A stretch of DNA of 64,000 bases, from positions 248,001 to 312,000 of the forward strand of contig NZ_VUNB01000003.1 in NCBI RefSeq assembly GCF_009695865.1, given 5' to 3'. This DNA is from Allobaileyella intestinalis (GTDB lineage Bacteria; Bacillota; Clostridia; Peptostreptococcales; Anaerovoracaceae). The translations under genes and the position numbers were made by a program. A model generated the notes under the pieces. It saw only the letters and a program-made list of their open reading frames with translations. It did not search any database and was not told the DNA's origin. Of this stretch, positions 61,105 to 64,000 are shown piece by piece. The stretch's first letter is position 1, and each line of letters opens with the position of its first letter.

Positions 61105-61848
61105 ATGAACGAAGAGAGATACGAAGAAGCGGTCGAAATCGATCTGGTGGACTTGTTCAGTTACTACGCAAGACACCTGACCGCCATCATCCTTGTAACG
61201 GTGGTAGCCGCAGTAGTTGGCCTGGCCGGTACAAAACTCATCATTACCCCTCTTTACGAGTCCAGCAGCATGATCTACATCACAGCCACATCTGGAGATG
61301 CAGCTTCCAACCTTCTGTCTAACCTGCAGGCCGGAACAGCTCTTACTGCAGACTACAAGACCCTGGTCACCAGCAGACCTGTTCTGGAGAAGGTTATAGA
61401 CGACCTGAGACTTAAGGAGAGTTACAAAGAGCTGAGCGAAAAAGTCACAGCCGACAACCCTCAGGATACCCACATCCTTCAGATTACAGTAAAGGACCCG
61501 GATCCAAGGCGGGCCAAGAGAATTGTTGACGACCTTACAACTATTACTGTAGATCAGGTTGCAAAGGTCATGGACACCAACAAGCCTAATGTCATTCAGA
61601 TGGGTGAGGTGGCAAAGAAGCCGTCCAGCCCAAGCCTTCCGAAGAACACAGCAATAGCTGCACTTATAGGTCTTGTTCTCGCTCTTGGGGTGCTCACATT
61701 CAGATACATGAGAAATGACACCATAAACACACCTGAGGATGTTGAGAAATATCTGGGCCTGGACAACCTGGGGATGATCCCTCTGGGAGACGGAGGCAAG
61801 AAGAATAATCAGAAGGCCGGCAGAGTCCGCAGGAATCAGAGGAGGTAG
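61105..61848 (+). CDS. Wzz/CapA-type chain-length regulator and kinase activator
   Basis: A 247-residue membrane protein with two membrane helices (about residues 27-47 and 182-200) flanking an extracytoplasmic domain. EIDLVDLFSYYARH at the start, TPLYESSSMIYI, and the proline-rich KKPSSPSLPKN just before the second helix are typical Wzz features. In Firmicutes it activates the separate cytoplasmic kinase encoded next. The basic C-terminus (GRVRRNQRR) contacts the kinase side. Confidence 0.92.
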   Translation: MNEERYEEAVEIDLVDLFSYYARHLTAIILVTVVAAVVGLAGTKLIITPLYESSSMIYITATSGDAASNLLSNLQAGTALTADYKTLVTSRPVLEKVIDDLRLKESYKELSEKVTADNPQDTHILQITVKDPDPRRAKRIVDDLTTITVDQVAKVMDTNKPNVIQMGEVAKKPSSPSLPKNTAIAALIGLVLALGVLTFRYMRNDTINTPEDVEKYLGLDNLGMIPLGDGGKKNNQKAGRVRRNQRR

Positions 61849-61850
61849 GA

Positions 61851-62534
61851 ATGAACGTAGTTCTGGATAATATCAGAGAGCTTAGTTTTGCAGAAAACGA
61901 AGCGTTCAAGACGCTGAGAACCAACGTGACTTTCTGCGGCGACGAGGTGAGAGCCATTGCTCTTACCAGCTCCATACCAAATGAAGGAAAGTCTGAAGTG
62001 TGCTTCAACCTGGCCAGATCATTTGCAGAAGACGGTAAGAAAGTTCTCCTGATCGATGCAGATATAAGAAACTCCGTGCTTCACGCCAGGCTCGGAGCCG
62101 ACAGAGAGCTTATGGGACTGAGCCATCTGCTTTCAAGGAAGACTGACGTGGTGAGCAACGCAATAGCCACAACCAACATTCCTAACCTCAGCATCCTCTT
62201 TGCTGGGCCAAAAGCCCCAAACGCATCGGAGCAGCTGGGCAGCAAGCGATTCAAATCCCTGGTGAGCCAGCTCAGGTCCCACTACGACTACATAATCATC
62301 GACTGTCCGCCCCTTGGAGCAGTAATCGATGCAGCCATTATCGCCAAGCAGTGCGACGGAGCCATCATCGTAATAGAAGAAGGAACTATCAGCTATAAGC
62401 TTGTCAAGGGAGTTAAGGAACAGCTGGAGAAGAGCGGATGCCGCATCCTTGGCACCGTCCTGAACAAGGTAACCATACAGGGAAAAGGCTATGGCTATGG
62501 ATATGGTTACGGTTACGGAGAAGAGGAGGATTAA
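61851..62534 (+). CDS. CpsD-type tyrosine kinase (BY-kinase)
   Basis: A 227-residue cytoplasmic kinase. Walker A is SSIPNEGKS, Walker A' is VLLIDADIR, Walker B is IIIDCPP, and the interface motif near the start is EAFKTLRTN. The C-terminus is a tyrosine cluster of repeated YG (five tyrosines) followed by acidic residues, the autophosphorylation site reversed by the CpsB-type phosphatase two genes upstream. Two bases separate it from the Wzz stop. Confidence 0.94.
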   Translation: MNVVLDNIRELSFAENEAFKTLRTNVTFCGDEVRAIALTSSIPNEGKSEVCFNLARSFAEDGKKVLLIDADIRNSVLHARLGADRELMGLSHLLSRKTDVVSNAIATTNIPNLSILFAGPKAPNASEQLGSKRFKSLVSQLRSHYDYIIIDCPPLGAVIDAAIIAKQCDGAIIVIEEGTISYKLVKGVKEQLEKSGCRILGTVLNKVTIQGKGYGYGYGYGYGEEED

Positions 62535-62538
62535 TTGA

Positions 62539-63552
62539 ATGAAGACCAGAAGTGGAATTATCAAGATTATTACTACAGCGCTTATCCTTGTGCTGACAGT
62601 AACACTTCTTTCTTCCTGCGGCAGCCAGAAGAAGACAGAGACTAAGAAGGCTGCACAGCCTCAGAAATACAAGGGATACACCACCTTTGCATTCTTCGGT
62701 GTGGACAGCCGTGCTGAGGAAAACAAAGGACGCAGCGATGTCATCATGCTGATTACCATTAACAACGACAAGAAGTCTGTTAAGGTTACATCGGTATACA
62801 GAGACACCCTGCTGGATATTTCCGGAGATGGCAGTGACTTCGAGAAGTGCAATGCAGCTTACGCCTGGGATGGCCCGGAGGGAGCGGTGGACATGCTGGA
62901 GAGAAACCTTGATGTGAAGATTGACGGTTACTTCGCAAGCAACTTCAAGGCCGTTGCCGACGCAGTAGACACAGTTGGGGGCGTGAAGATTTACGTGCAG
63001 GATGCCGAAATCAAATACCTGAACAGCTATATCAAGGAATACAACGAGAAGTTCAACCAGAACATTCCAGACGTTACAGAGGCAGGAATGCAGCAGCTTA
63101 ACGGCGGACAGGCAGTGGCCTACTCAAGAATCCGTTATCTGGAAGGTGGCGACTTCGCCCGTACCAGAAGACAGCAGAACGTTGTATCCCAGATGTTCCA
63201 GCAGATCAGAAAACTGGACAAGGATGAACAGAACAAGGTGTTCAGTGACCTTTATAAGACCGTAGACACAGACATGAGCAAGTCAGAGCTTATGAACATG
63301 GCCGACGTAATGATCAAGTACAACCTCAGCGATATGGGAGGATTCCCATATAAGAAATCGGGAAAGAACCTGGGCTCAAAGGGAGACTGCGTGATTCCAT
63401 GTGATCTGGAAGAGAATGTTATTATGCTCCACAAGAAGGTTTACGGAGATAAGAACTACCAGCCTTCAGAAACTGTTAAGGACTACAGCAGCAAGATTGT
63501 AAACGAGACAGGACTTACGAAAGATGACGCTGCAGATTACGGTGACAAGTAG
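62539..63552 (+). CDS. LytR-CpsA-Psr (LCP) family protein
   Basis: A 337-residue membrane-anchored enzyme likely to ligate finished polysaccharide from undecaprenyl phosphate to the cell wall. An N-terminal helix ending LLSSCGSQ could be a signal anchor or a lipobox. The LCP domain shows FFGVDSR, the arginines of VYRDTLLDI, and YSRIRYLEGGDFARTRRQQ. Place at the end of the phosphatase-Wzz-kinase set agrees with a capsule or exopolysaccharide locus. Confidence 0.92.
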   Translation: MKTRSGIIKIITTALILVLTVTLLSSCGSQKKTETKKAAQPQKYKGYTTFAFFGVDSRAEENKGRSDVIMLITINNDKKSVKVTSVYRDTLLDISGDGSDFEKCNAAYAWDGPEGAVDMLERNLDVKIDGYFASNFKAVADAVDTVGGVKIYVQDAEIKYLNSYIKEYNEKFNQNIPDVTEAGMQQLNGGQAVAYSRIRYLEGGDFARTRRQQNVVSQMFQQIRKLDKDEQNKVFSDLYKTVDTDMSKSELMNMADVMIKYNLSDMGGFPYKKSGKNLGSKGDCVIPCDLEENVIMLHKKVYGDKNYQPSETVKDYSSKIVNETGLTKDDAADYGDK

Positions 63553-63610
63553 TCATAAGTAATCTGTACTGAACCCGTCAGAGTAGATGTTAGAAGAAAG
63601 GAGGTACACG

Positions 63611-64000
63611 ATGCCAGCCATAAGAAATCACTGGTGGAAACATGTTGATTTCATTCTGCTTGATACATTGTTAATAGGCCTGGTATACGTGGTATCCCTT
63701 TCTGAACGGTTCGGGATCGAGCAGCTGGAGCTTATTATCTACCAGGAGACAGGTCTGGTAATAGTAATCGCCTCTCTTCTCATACCTATGGTTTTGCCAA
63801 TTCACAAGAATATACTCAGAAGGTCTATTTACGAGGAGACCACCGCAACTGCTATTTACGTCACCCTGGTGGTCGCTTCCGTAGCCTTCTATCAGTATTT
63901 CCTGCAGATCGGGTCATTTTTCTCCAGAGGAGTATTTCTGATGACATGGGTGATTCCAATTCCCGTGATCATTGTGGTCAACCGCCTGGGAAGGAATGTG
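63611..64000 (+). CDS. Polyprenyl-phosphate sugar transferase, N-terminal part (3' end missing)
   Basis: 130 codons are present; the gene runs off the window. After AAAGGAGG the product begins MPAIRNHWWKHVDFILLDTL and has four membrane helices with short loops (RRSIYEETTATAIYVTLVV, then SRGVFLMTWVIPIPVIIVVNR), the layout of the N-terminal membrane part of capsule initiating glycosyltransferases (WbaP/EpsL-like), which transfer the first sugar phosphate to undecaprenyl phosphate. The catalytic part is outside the window, so the call rests on topology and neighbours. Confidence 0.65.
   Translation, partial: MPAIRNHWWKHVDFILLDTLLIGLVYVVSLSERFGIEQLELIIYQETGLVIVIASLLIPMVLPIHKNILRRSIYEETTATAIYVTLVVASVAFYQYFLQIGSFFSRGVFLMTWVIPIPVIIVVNRLGRNV

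Noticed and set aside
1-64000. CRISPR arrays, insertion sequences, rRNA or tRNA genes
   Set aside because: No regularly spaced repeats, transposase motifs, or rRNA/tRNA signatures were seen when reading the window.

Overview
The window is a chromosomal segment of a member of the Clostridia (Bacillota). It carries secA-prfB, an AddB-type nuclease subunit, a V-type ATPase operon in the Enterococcus hirae order, a class B sortase, GreA, a class II LysRS, and a CpsB/Wzz/CpsD/LCP polysaccharide locus. The backbone genes prefer AGA/AGG arginine codons. A 28-kb insert prefers GC-ending codons and CGC/CGG arginine, which marks it as acquired. No rRNA, tRNA, IS element or CRISPR array was recognised.

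Layout. 1-8930: secA (5' end missing), prfB with a programmed frameshift, a HAD phosphatase, addB without its usual addA partner, an MBL-fold hydrolase and rlmH. 8966-10346: a DUF975-type membrane protein and a small membrane protein, closed by a terminator. 10428-19236: a promoter and a nine-gene V-ATPase operon (G/H-like, I, K, E, C, F, A, B, D) ended by a terminator. 19260-30354: phosphohexomutase (minus strand), sortase B, a phosphoribosyltransferase, a small membrane protein, two tandem AMP-forming acyl-CoA synthetases, an ornithine/alanine racemase-type enzyme, greA and lysS. 58178-64000: the native lysS flank, then a membrane protein and the start of a capsule/exopolysaccharide operon running off the end.

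From about 30316 to 58162 there is an integrative and conjugative element (ICE) of the Tn916/Tn1549 type. It is inserted in the last codons of lysS: the displaced native 3' end (PTMKPESK, stop) is still visible at the right boundary, and the element supplies substitute codons (TKDEKNA) at the left. The plus-strand modules are a type IV secretion system (VirD4, Maff2, PrgI, VirB4, lysozyme/CHAP hydrolase, VirB6-like), topoisomerase III, an ArdC antirestriction protein, a VapD-like protein, a replication pair (phage-type replisome organizer and DnaC-like loader), and a control/excision module (sigma-like, HTH, Xis, Int). A minus-strand block holds an HTH regulator, a MOBP-like relaxase, MobC, a ParA/ribbon-helix-helix pair and a 0.4-kb non-coding segment full of inverted repeats. 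That segment is the best oriT candidate and includes a perfect 25-bp inverted repeat.

The most unusual items are: (i) the ardC leader, with a 26-codon ORF overlapping mutually exclusive RNA helices and an intrinsic terminator; (ii) the oriT segment; (iii) the lysS 3'-end exchange with 11-bp phased integrase-arm-like repeats inside both ends; and (iv) cargo genes of unknown function next to ardC and vapD. All functional statements rest on reading sequence motifs; nothing was searched or computed.
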